From an uncultured Bacillota bacterium (GTDB lineage: Bacteria > Bacillota_I > Bacilli_A > RFN20 > CAG-826), in NCBI GenBank assembly GCA_949298295.1, contig CASFWS010000039.1, positions 1 to 8,341 on the forward strand: a stretch of DNA of 8,341 nucleotides, read 5' to 3'. Position 1 is the stretch's first letter, and the number at the start of each line of letters is the position of its first letter. Below the pieces are notes generated by a model that saw only the letters and a program-made list of their open reading frames with translations, was not told the DNA's origin and searched no databases. This document shows, in pieces, positions 1 to 6,128 of the stretch. Made by a program: the position numbers and the translations under genes.

Positions 1-2182
1 ATTCGTCGATGACGACGATGACGAAGGGAAGCTTCTCGTAGCCCTCTTCCTCGGCCATCCGGTTGAAGTCGCGGATGTTAGAAAGGGAATCGACGTCGAG
101 GATGTCGTAGCGCCGCTCCATCTCCTCGCACAGCTTCTTGAGGCATACCTTCGCCTCGTCGGCGTCCTTGATGACGTGGGTGAGGAGGTGCGGGATGTCC
201 TTGTACTTGTTCATCTCGATCCGCTTGGGGTCGATGAGGACGAGGCGGAGGTCTTCGGGGCGGTTCCTCATGATGAGGGACATGATGAGGCCGTGCATGA
301 AGATCGACTTACCCGAGCCGGTGCCCCCGGCCACGAGCATGTGGGGGAATTCCCCGAGGTCGGCCGCGATGTAATCGCCGGAAATCGACTTCCCGAAGGG
401 AATGTAGAGGTTCTTCTTGGCCCCGGTCGGGAGGTGCTCGACCATTTCCCTAAGGGGGACGATCGTCGTTTTCGTGTTGGCGATCTCAAGGCCGGAAGTC
501 GTCTTCCCGGGGACGATTTCCTCAAAGCGCGTCGGAAGGCCGGAGAGGCGGACCGAGATGTCGCGGACGTAGCGCCCGATCGTCGAGACCTGGACCCCGG
601 GCTGGCACTTGATGTCGTAACGGGTGACCGAAGGGCCGACGGTATAGCCGACGACCTCGGCCCCGACCCCGAAGTCGGAAAGGGTCTGGTTGATGATCGC
701 CGAGCGGGCGTCGCATTCGCTTTGGATGGCGAGGGAATCGCCCTCGCCTTCGTAAGTTTTGAGAAGGTCGAGGGAGGGGAAGACGTAAGGCGGGAGGGGA
801 TGAGCCCGACGAACCCCGAGCTTCTCGTAAGGGGTAAGGGGCTCGGGCTCAGGTTCGGGCTCGGGCTCAGGCTCAGGTTCCGCCGCCTCAAGCATCTCCT
901 CTTCCCGCACGGTGGCCGGGCCGAGGGAAAGCTCGTCGAGGGAAAGCTCCCCAGGAAGGGGCGGGCGGCTTTCTTCTTCCGCTTCTTCCGCCGGCAAAGG
1001 CTCTTCGGGAGCCGGGGCTTCCTCCTCTTCCGGGATGGCCTCCCCGGAGAAGGAAGGAGCTTCCATCGAAGGGGAAGGGGGAAGGGGGGTCGGAGCGATC
1101 GGTTCCTCTTCTTTGAGATCGAGGCCGAAAGAGGGCTCGGAGGGAACTTTTTCCGAAAGGACGGAGGAAGACCCTCGGCCCGGCACCTCGAGGGGAACGA
1201 CCGGCGGGAGGTCATTGCGAGGCGGAGACGGGGGAAGGGAAGGCGCTTCCTCGCCTTCGAGGTCGGAGAGGGAAAGCTCGTTCTCGATGCGGGGGGTTTC
1301 CTCTTCCGGCTTCCTCTCGGGCGGAATCAAGGGCTCGACTTTCCGCATGGCACTCGGCTTTTCCTCCTCGGGGAAGGCAAAGCGGGCCTCTTGGAGCCCA
1401 GGGAAGCGGATGGCTTCCCGGGGGATGTAATCGGGAAGGGGCGAGGGGGCGACTTCTTTCGGGAGGGCCCCTTCGGCCTCGGGGGCGTAGCGGAGGCCGT
1501 CCACCTTCCCTTCGCCCTCGCTTACGAGGGTTGGAGGCGTCTGGAAATAGACGCTCCCCTTCTCTTCCTTCATAAGGGAGGGAGCTTCGAAAGATGGCGC
1601 CTCGGAGCGCCGGGCCCGGGCTTCCTTGACCCGGGCATCGAGCTTCGAGCAATAGGAAGCGATGTAGGGGTAAAGGAAGAGAATGAGGGCAGCGAGGGCA
1701 AGGATGCAGCCGATGAGGGCCGAAAGGAAGTTCCCGGCGCTCATGGCGAGGGAAGAAGCCCCCGGGGTCACGACAAGACCCCCGGCAAGGCGGAGGTCGA
1801 CGAAGGCGCCCGCTCCCCTAACGTAGGCCGCCGCGGCCTCCTCGAAGAAAGCTTCGGGACCGGTGACGATCTCAGAGGCATAGGAGGCGAAGGCCAGGAA
1901 GAAATTAAGGGAGAGGGCCAAAAGGAGGACGCTCAGGAAAAGGCGAAGCCCGCCTTTCTTTCCCGGGTAGGGCCGGCCCGTAAAGGCGAGCGAAAGCCCG
2001 GTGAAAAGAAGGTAAGGGGTGAGCACATAGAAATAGGAGAGGCCGAAAAGGTAGGAGAGCCCGTAGGCGAGGGGGTAGAAGGCCCCGAGAGGGGAAAGGA
2101 GGAGGAAGAGCACGCAAAGGAAGAGAAGGAGCCCGAGGCTCCGGAAAAGGCTCTTCCGGGAATAGTTGCCCCGCTTCTTCAT
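1..2182 (-). CDS. ftsK: DNA translocase FtsK/SpoIIIE, 3' end cut by window edge
   Basis: Membrane-anchored hexameric ATPase that pumps chromosomal DNA through the closing division septum. The frame is open from ATG 2182 to base 1 (727 codons), so the C-terminal end of the motor and the gamma domain lie outside. Four hydrophobic segments near residues 16-36, 40-66, 80-100 and 150-174 match the FtsK 4TM domain. A Pro/Glu-rich linker follows (about 180-460) with (EP)7 at 435-448. The alpha domain starts near 466 (FPSLDLL, FGVGAEV, GPSVTRYD, EIVPGK). The RecA-like beta domain has Walker A GGTGSGKS at 619-626, IDPKRIEM after it, and Walker B VIVVIDE at the window edge. The start is one base after the RNase J2-like stop (TGAGATG), with a GGAG just upstream, so the two are co-transcribed. 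Walker A lies about 150 residues later than in B. subtilis SpoIIIE, because the linker is longer. Whether it acts in vegetative division or sporulation cannot be told. Confidence 0.95.
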   Translation of the reverse strand, partial: MKKRGNYSRKSLFRSLGLLLFLCVLFLLLSPLGAFYPLAYGLSYLFGLSYFYVLTPYLLFTGLSLAFTGRPYPGKKGGLRLFLSVLLLALSLNFFLAFASYASEIVTGPEAFFEEAAAAYVRGAGAFVDLRLAGGLVVTPGASSLAMSAGNFLSALIGCILALAALILFLYPYIASYCSKLDARVKEARARRSEAPSFEAPSLMKEEKGSVYFQTPPTLVSEGEGKVDGLRYAPEAEGALPKEVAPSPLPDYIPREAIRFPGLQEARFAFPEEEKPSAMRKVEPLIPPERKPEEETPRIENELSLSDLEGEEAPSLPPSPPRNDLPPVVPLEVPGRGSSSVLSEKVPSEPSFGLDLKEEEPIAPTPLPPSPSMEAPSFSGEAIPEEEEAPAPEEPLPAEEAEEESRPPLPGELSLDELSLGPATVREEEMLEAAEPEPEPEPEPEPEPLTPYEKLGVRRAHPLPPYVFPSLDLLKTYEGEGDSLAIQSECDARSAIINQTLSDFGVGAEVVGYTVGPSVTRYDIKCQPGVQVSTIGRYVRDISVRLSGLPTRFEEIVPGKTTSGLEIANTKTTIVPLREMVEHLPTGAKKNLYIPFGKSISGDYIAADLGEFPHMLVAGGTGSGKSIFMHGLIMSLIMRNRPEDLRLVLIDPKRIEMNKYKDIPHLLTHVIKDADEAKVCLKKLCEEMERRYDILDVDSLSNIRDFNRMAEEEGYEKLPFVIVVIDE
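839..880 (-). repeat. (Glu-Pro)7 coding repeat in the FtsK linker
   Basis: Seven consecutive GAR-CCN codon pairs form a 42-bp hexanucleotide-type repeat encoding EPEPEPEPEPEPEP, residues 435-448 of FtsK. It sits at the end of the linker, about 20 residues before the alpha domain. EP repeats form stiff, extended, negatively charged rods, so it may space the motor from the membrane part. Degenerate synonymous positions (GAA/GAG, CCT/CCC) argue that it is not a very recent expansion, but such tracts can vary in copy number between strains. Confidence 0.9.
922..949 (-). repeat. 15-bp direct repeat encoding duplicated ELSL motif in FtsK linker
   Basis: The 13-mer cgagggaaagctc occurs at 922-934 and again at 937-949, with a 15-bp period. 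It encodes ELSLDELSL (residues 412-420 of FtsK). A third copy of the core gagggaaagctc lies at 1268-1279 and encodes ELSL at residues 302-305. The repeats are in an otherwise low-complexity linker. They may be short binding motifs or simply drift in a disordered segment. Confidence 0.75.
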
Positions 2183-2183
2183 C

Positions 2184-3857
2184 TCACTCCGCCTCGACGA
2201 TGAGCGGCAGGACAAGGGGTTCCTTCCCGGTCGTCCGCCGGATGAGCCGGTTGACCCGGTCGTAGGCTTTCTGCTTGATGTCCTCGAGCTTCGAGCCGGC
2301 CTTGAGGCCGTCCTCGACCTCGCTTAGGAAGTGGCGCGAGACTTCCTTGACGATGGCGTCCGAATCCTTGAGGAAGACGAGCCCGCGGAGCTGGACGTCG
2401 GGCCCGGCGAGGATCTTCCGCCGCCCCTTCGAGACGGTAAGGGCCATGAGGACGACCCCCTGGGAGAGGCGTTCACGGTCGGCGATGACCGAGGATTGGA
2501 CGTCCCCGACGCCGATGCCGTCGATGTAGACGTCCCCGACCTTGACCCCCTCGGAGAAGAGGCGGGCGCCGGTTTCGTCGATGATGAGGCTCGTACCGTT
2601 CTCGAGAAGGAAGACGGAGTTGTGATTGAGGCCGAGGCCCATCGAGAGGGCGATCTCGGCGTTGGCGAGCATGTCCTTATAAAGGCCCTTGGCCGGGACG
2701 TAGTACTTCGGCTTCAAAAGGGCGATGACCGTCTTGAGGTCCTCTTCGGAAGCGTGCATCCGGAGGAAGCCCTTCCGGGGAAGGGTGACGATCGAGGCCC
2801 CGCTCCGGTAAAGAGCGTCGAGGGCATCGGTCGCCTCGAGTTCGTTGTTGTCGTCGGAAAGGGTCCCGACGGCGAAGGTATCTTCTGGGGAGAGGCGGGC
2901 CTGGGTCCCCTCGTTTTGCCCGGCGGCAAGGAGGGCGATCTTCCCGAAGAGCTTCCGCTTGCTCGCGAGCATGAGGCAGAAGACGTCGAGGGAGCGAAGG
3001 CGGTTGATGTCCTCGCTCGGGGCGTAGGAATCCCGGGGGATGAGCAGCTGCCCCGAGGACTGCATGGCCTTGATGAGCGAGGCCGTCTCTTGGTCATAGG
3101 GCACGATCTTCTTCCCGAGGGAAAGGGCAAGGCCCACCGCTTCGGTCACGTTGTAGAAATTGCTCGAGGCGATGGCAAGGTAGAAGCGCCCCTTGGCGTT
3201 CTTCATCGGCTCGGCGATGTGGGGGGTGAGCTTATATAGAGGGGCCGTGTAGCCCTTCCGCGAGGCGTAAAGGGACTCGGTCAAAAGAACGAGGGTCTTT
3301 TCCTCGGCGAGGCGGGCGAGGGCATTGAGGTCGCTTAAGAAGTTCTTGTCGCAGTTATTCTCGATGACGTAGTCGGAGGTATAGACGACGTTTCCGCGGC
3401 TCGTCGCTATGGCGATGCCGGAGCTATTGGCGATGTTATGGGAAGTCCGGTAGAAGGACACCTTCCGCCCGTCGACGAGGAAGCTCGAGGTCGGGGCGAC
3501 GACATGGAGGTCGAATTCCTTCGGGTCGATGGCCCGGCTCGAGGCGGCGAAGGAAGTAAGCATCGCCTTGGACACCTCGCTTAGGTAGACGGGGGCCGGG
3601 ACGTCGCGGTAGACGTAAGGAAGGGCCCCGAGCTCGTCGGCGTGCCCGTGGAGGATGAAATAGGCCTTCACCCGATCCTTGTTTTCCTTGAGCCAATCGA
3701 AGTTGGGGATGACGTAGTCGACCCCGGGCATCCGGCGGTCGGGCTCCCGGGAGCCGCATTCGATGACGTAGAGGGCGCCGTCGATGTCGACGACGAGGCA
3801 GTTCTTCCCTTCCTCGTCGAGGCCGCCGAGAGACAAAATCTTGACAGTTTCGTTCAT
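2184..3857 (-). CDS. rnjB: RNase J family protein, J2-like with altered active site
   Basis: Metallo-beta-lactamase/beta-CASP ribonuclease of mRNA and rRNA turnover. I chose ATG 3857 (557 aa): AGGA at 3867-3864 lies 6 bases from it but directly abuts the other in-frame ATG at 3863. Numbering from 3863, motif II reads HGHADE at 72-77, where active RNase J has HxHxDH, so the last His is Glu. H142 (TSHNIANS) and D164 (YTSDY) are kept. The beta-CASP motif reads MHASEEDL (369-376), and the usual PVHGE reads PAKGL (390-394), so that metal-ligand His is Lys. The C-terminal domain (GVGDV..., GPDVQLRG..., VLPLIVEAE) is normal and family length is normal (about 555). Such ligand loss resembles RNase J2, which in B. 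subtilis partners J1 in a complex and has weak activity. Location next to ftsK also matches rnjB. Little or no catalysis of its own is inferred, and an active J1 should be encoded elsewhere. Confidence 0.9.
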   Translation of the reverse strand: MNETVKILSLGGLDEEGKNCLVVDIDGALYVIECGSREPDRRMPGVDYVIPNFDWLKENKDRVKAYFILHGHADELGALPYVYRDVPAPVYLSEVSKAMLTSFAASSRAIDPKEFDLHVVAPTSSFLVDGRKVSFYRTSHNIANSSGIAIATSRGNVVYTSDYVIENNCDKNFLSDLNALARLAEEKTLVLLTESLYASRKGYTAPLYKLTPHIAEPMKNAKGRFYLAIASSNFYNVTEAVGLALSLGKKIVPYDQETASLIKAMQSSGQLLIPRDSYAPSEDINRLRSLDVFCLMLASKRKLFGKIALLAAGQNEGTQARLSPEDTFAVGTLSDDNNELEATDALDALYRSGASIVTLPRKGFLRMHASEEDLKTVIALLKPKYYVPAKGLYKDMLANAEIALSMGLGLNHNSVFLLENGTSLIIDETGARLFSEGVKVGDVYIDGIGVGDVQSSVIADRERLSQGVVLMALTVSKGRRKILAGPDVQLRGLVFLKDSDAIVKEVSRHFLSEVEDGLKAGSKLEDIKQKAYDRVNRLIRRTTGKEPLVLPLIVEAE

Positions 3858-3863
3858 GTGCAT

Positions 3864-3867
3864 TCCT
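3864..3867 (-). promoter_or_regulatory. Shine-Dalgarno AGGA that decides the RNase J2-like start
   Basis: On the minus strand AGGA is followed at once by ATG (3863), then CAC, then a second in-frame ATG (3857). Zero spacing to the first ATG is not workable for a ribosome, while six bases to the second is close to ideal. This favours a protein starting MNETVKIL. There is no other purine-rich run closer than the leader GGGGAAGG, about 35 bases upstream. Confidence 0.6.
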
Positions 3868-3875
3868 ATGAAAAG

Positions 3876-3899
3876 CCCCGCTCAGGGGGTTCCTTCCCC
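3876..3899 (-). promoter_or_regulatory. C/G-tract leader with two mutually exclusive small hairpins
   Basis: In the minus-strand RNA, GGGG (3899-3896), CCCCC (3889-3885) and GGGG (3879-3876) follow one another, the last trailed by CTTTTC just before the Shine-Dalgarno. The central C-tract can pair with either G-tract. The downstream hairpin plus T-run looks like a weak terminator or attenuator. Stems are only 4 bp, so function is speculative. Confidence 0.3.
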
Positions 3900-3914
3900 T
3901 TGATTATAATCAAG
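3899..3914 (-). promoter_or_regulatory. Probable -10 box inside a perfect 16-bp palindrome, upstream of rnjB
   Basis: CTTGATTATAATCAAG is exactly self-complementary and is the only AT-rich spot in this GC-rich intergenic region. On the minus strand TATAAT falls at 3908-3903, with TG two bases before it (near extended -10). The best -35 at 17-bp spacing is CTGTCG, a poor 3/6 match that overlaps the upstream terminator stem. Start of transcription would be around 3896-3899, giving a leader of about 40 bases. The symmetry suggests an operator for a dimeric repressor overlapping the -10. No specific regulator is recognised. Confidence 0.55.
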
Positions 3915-3938
3915 AAACCCCCTTTCGACAGGGGGTCA
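3912..3938 (-). terminator. Rho-independent terminator of the oxidoreductase/YfcE operon
   Basis: In the minus-strand RNA the stem ACCCCCT (3936-3930) pairs with AGGGGGT (3923-3917), with a 6-base loop GTCGAA, followed by TTTCTT. It lies about 30 bases after the YfcE stop. The T-run is interrupted by one C, so efficiency may be moderate and some read-through into the RNase J2-like gene is possible. Confidence 0.7.
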
Positions 3939-3954
3939 AGGCCATTTGGAACCT

Positions 3955-3979
3955 CTTTCAGATGCTTTCAGATGCTTTC
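3955..3979. repeat. 10-bp tandem repeat (2.5 copies) across the YfcE stop codon
   Basis: The unit ctttcagatg is present twice in tandem, then ctttc. It covers the last codons and the TGA stop (3970-3968) of the phosphodiesterase gene and the first bases after it. On the coding strand it reads GAAAGCATCT twice. The likely origin is a slippage duplication, and it does not change the visible protein family features. Confidence 0.85.
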
Positions 3980-4528
3980 CCACCCCCGGCGGAGGAGGCA
4001 AGGCCCTCCGCGAAGGGGGAAAATGGCGATGCCCTCCGGGTCGAGGACGGCATAGGTTGCCGGGTTCCCGCCCTTCGGGAAGCCGACGCTCCCGGGGTTC
4101 AGGAAAGAGGCGAAATCCTTCTTCTCGAGGAGATAGACGTGGCTATGCCCGAACATAAAGAGGTCGGCTCCCTTTCCGGCCAGGCCCTCGAAGGAAGGGG
4201 CGTCCCCGTGGAAAAGGGCGCACCGCCGCCCGAAGAGTTCGACGAGGGCGTTAGGGAGGAGGGGGTCAAATAGGACCATCCAATCGACCCGGGAGTCGCA
4301 GTTTCCCTGTATGAAGAGCTTCTGTGCCCCAATGGAATTGAGCATCTTCGCGCATTCCATCGGCTCGTAGTCGTCCGGCACCCCGTTCCGGGGGCCGTTG
4401 TAGAGGAAGTCCCCAAGACCGATGACAAGGTCGGGGCTTTCCCGCTCGATGGCCGCTAGGAGGTCCTTGCAGGCTCTTGTCCGCCCGTGGAGATCGCTGA
4501 AGACCAGCGCTTTCGTTATCTCGTCCAT
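3968..4528 (-). CDS. YfcE/MJ0936-family metallophosphoesterase
   Basis: Small cytoplasmic calcineurin-like phosphodiesterase of 186 aa, a normal length for the family. All metal-site motifs are present: SDLHG (D12, H14), GLGDFLYNGPRN (D40, with the YfcE signature YNGPRN), GNCD (N76, D78), FHGD (H107) and GHSH (H128, H130), then NPGS (144-147). E. coli YfcE is a two-metal phosphodiesterase known mainly on artificial substrates, and its natural substrate is unknown. ATG 4528 is preceded by AAGGAGG at 4545-4539 (10-base spacer). The start overlaps the DUF1667 gene by 13 bases, so it is last in the redox operon. In that setting a role on a glycerophosphodiester or nucleotide-like product is conceivable but only inferred. 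A terminator hairpin follows. Confidence 0.93.
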   Translation of the reverse strand: MDEITKALVFSDLHGRTRACKDLLAAIERESPDLVIGLGDFLYNGPRNGVPDDYEPMECAKMLNSIGAQKLFIQGNCDSRVDWMVLFDPLLPNALVELFGRRCALFHGDAPSFEGLAGKGADLFMFGHSHVYLLEKKDFASFLNPGSVGFPKGGNPATYAVLDPEGIAIFPLRGGPCLLRRGWESI

Positions 4529-4896
4529 GGTCCGTTTTCCTCCTTCTTGAAGCTGCGGGTCGCCACGAGGTCGACCCCCTCTAGGTCAAGGAAGTCCTTG
4601 ACGAGCACGTCCCCGGCTTTGACCGGGGCTTCGACCTTTATCCGGGAAATGGCGGCCATCCCTTCGAAGAGCTTCCCTTTCGGGATCGGGGCCGAGGTCT
4701 TCACCGGGCAAAGGGGAAGAAAGGCCCCGGAAAGGGCGACGGTCGAGGTGAGGATCCGCTCGGGAGCGGAAACTTCCTTCATCCCGTAGTCTTTGCCGCG
4801 CGGGCAGAAGTTGCCATTGACCTCGAGTGTTTCCTCGTCGACGGTCAGATGGCACCCCCGCGGGCAGCGGATGCAAACGAGCTCCCTCAATGGCAT
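4516..4896 (-). CDS. DUF1667 (COG3862) four-cysteine protein
   Basis: Small soluble protein of 126 aa, the usual size. The N-terminus carries CIRCPRGC (C8, C11, C15) and FCPRG (C31), the paired-cysteine signature of the family, which probably binds an iron-sulfur cluster or zinc. The C-terminal part (CPVKTSAPIPKGKLFE, then KAGDV, and VDLVATRS near the end) matches the second half of the domain. In Bacillota, DUF1667 genes accompany a COG0579 oxidoreductase and a FAD/NAD oxidoreductase, often near glycerol genes. It is thought to be the third, small electron-transfer subunit, though no biochemistry is known to me. ATG 4896 has GAGGTG five bases upstream. The gene overlaps the preceding oxidoreductase by 10 bases and the following phosphoesterase by 13. 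Confidence 0.92.
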   Translation of the reverse strand: MPLRELVCIRCPRGCHLTVDEETLEVNGNFCPRGKDYGMKEVSAPERILTSTVALSGAFLPLCPVKTSAPIPKGKLFEGMAAISRIKVEAPVKAGDVLVKDFLDLEGVDLVATRSFKKEENGPWTR

Positions 4897-6128
4897 AGTT
4901 TCACCTCAATAGTCGTTTTTTGGCTGAAATCTAGTAACTTCTTAGGAATTTTGACAAATTCCATTTCGCTAGGGATAATCGACATTTTCTTAATCTTCTT
5001 TAGTATCTTGTCCCCTTGGGAGAACACGAGGAAGCAATCCTTATTCGGGACGCGGACGCGGAAGCGGAAGAGAACCTCTTCCTCCCCGCTTTCTCGGATC
5101 CGCCCCGGAATCAGGTAGCCGATTCCGTCCCCGGCCTCGGAAAGGAGTTCCCTTCCACCGCTCGCCCGCTCGCCCAGGGCCATCTTGGCCGCTTCCCGCC
5201 CGGCCGTTTCGGCCTCCAGAGCGACGTTGTCGACGAGGTCGTGGACATGGAGGGCGTTCCCGGCCATGAAAAGGCCCGGGAGGCTCGACATGAAGGAATC
5301 GTCGACCTCGATTTGACCCGCCCGGTTCTTTTTGAGGCCGAGGGGCCTTAGGAGGCTAAGGAGGGGAAGAAGGCCGATCGAGAGGACCAAGGTGTCGCAT
5401 TCGATCCGCCGCCCCGTTCCCGGGATCGGCTTCCGGTCGGGCCCCACTTCGCTCAGCTCGATGGCCGCGAGCCGCCCTTTCCCGTAGGCCCGGGTCACCG
5501 TGTGGCTGAGGTAAAGGGGGATGTCGTAATCCTCGAGGCACTGGACGATGTTACGATTCAGGCCGTTCGGATAGGGGCAAAGCTCGGCCACCCCGAGGAC
5601 TTTCGCCCCTTCGAGGGTGAGGCGCCTCGCCATGATGAGGCCGATGTCGCCGGACCCGAGGATGAAGATCTTATTACCGGGGAGATAGCCGTAATGGTTG
5701 AGGTAAAGCTGGGCCTGCCCGGCCGTGAGGATCCCCGAAGGCCGGTCGCCCGGGAGGGCGATGGCCCCGGCGCTCCGCTCGAGGGAGCCGGCCGTGTAGA
5801 CGATGGCACCGGCTCGAAGCGTTCCGCTTCCCTTCGGGCTTTCGTAGGCAATCGAAAGGTCCTTCCCAATGGAGAGGATGGCCGTGTCGAGGCGGACGTC
5901 GATCACGCTATCCCGAACCTTGGCGGCCAGCCGCTCGGCGAACTCGGGGCCAGTCAGCTCTTCCTTGAAGTAGGAAAGGCCAAAGCCGTTATGGATGCAC
6001 TGGTTGAGGATGCCGCCGAGGGCACTTCCCTTTTCGAAAAGGGTAACCTCGGCCCCGGTTCGAAGGGCACTCAAGGCCGCGGCCATCCCGGCCGCGCCGC
6101 CGCCGACAATCGCAACTTTGCCGCTCAT
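4887..6128 (-). CDS. FAD/NAD(P)-dependent oxidoreductase, second subunit of GlpA-like redox trio
   Basis: Flavoprotein of 413 aa with the two-dinucleotide-binding-domain fold. FAD site GGGAAG is at 9-14. The signature LNQCIHNGFG (41-50) has Cys44, a candidate redox or structural residue. A second Rossmann motif GSGDIG (158-163) should bind NAD(P)H. The late FAD motif LFMAGNALHVHDLVDNV is at 286-302. The tail ends in a small beta domain (GYLIPGRI..., PSEMEFVKIP). The start is ATG 6128: AGGAGGGG at 6140-6133 sits four bases away, and the ATGA overlaps the stop of the upstream fusion gene by 4 bases. It likely passes electrons between NAD(P)H and the flavin/[2Fe-2S] of that upstream protein, as in anaerobic glycerol-3-phosphate dehydrogenase-like complexes (inferred). 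The last 43 codons are strikingly AT-rich compared with the rest. Confidence 0.93.
   Translation of the reverse strand: MSGKVAIVGGGAAGMAAALSALRTGAEVTLFEKGSALGGILNQCIHNGFGLSYFKEELTGPEFAERLAAKVRDSVIDVRLDTAILSIGKDLSIAYESPKGSGTLRAGAIVYTAGSLERSAGAIALPGDRPSGILTAGQAQLYLNHYGYLPGNKIFILGSGDIGLIMARRLTLEGAKVLGVAELCPYPNGLNRNIVQCLEDYDIPLYLSHTVTRAYGKGRLAAIELSEVGPDRKPIPGTGRRIECDTLVLSIGLLPLLSLLRPLGLKKNRAGQIEVDDSFMSSLPGLFMAGNALHVHDLVDNVALEAETAGREAAKMALGERASGGRELLSEAGDGIGYLIPGRIRESGEEEVLFRFRVRVPNKDCFLVFSQGDKILKKIKKMSIIPSEMEFVKIPKKLLDFSQKTTIEVKLCH
4951..4979 (+). promoter_or_regulatory. Near-consensus sigma-70/A promoter, antisense within oxidoreductase gene
   Basis: On the plus strand TTGACA (4951-4956, perfect -35) is followed by exactly 17 bases and GATAAT (4974-4979, 5/6 match to the -10). 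It lies in the AT-rich 3' end of the second oxidoreductase gene and would fire antisense to the operon, starting near 4986. On the minus strand, the same spot gives TTGTCA (4957-4952), 18 bases, then TAGATT (4933-4928), a weaker sense promoter just ahead of the DUF1667 gene. Both lie in coding sequence, so chance matches in an AT-rich patch are possible. Confidence 0.4.

Noticed and set aside
268..1215. 315-codon minus-strand open frame rich in Ser/Arg/Pro
   Set aside because: It is in a different frame from ftsK and overlaps it fully. The ftsK frame has Walker A, the alpha domain and the (EP)7 tract in the same region.
176..2203. 675-codon open frame on the plus strand opposite ftsK
   Set aside because: It mirrors the GC-rich, stop-poor codon pattern of ftsK. 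The product is low-complexity Arg/Gly/Glu-rich with no recognisable domain, while the minus strand carries clear FtsK motifs along the same bases.
2331..3239. 302-codon plus-strand open frame opposite the RNase J2-like gene
   Set aside because: It is antisense to a strongly supported gene, has no domain I recognise, and has the Gly/Asp/Glu/Arg-rich composition typical of shadow frames here.
3861..3863. ATG 3863 as the RNase J2-like start
   Set aside because: The only Shine-Dalgarno (AGGA) touches this ATG with no spacer. The in-frame ATG six bases further on is better placed.
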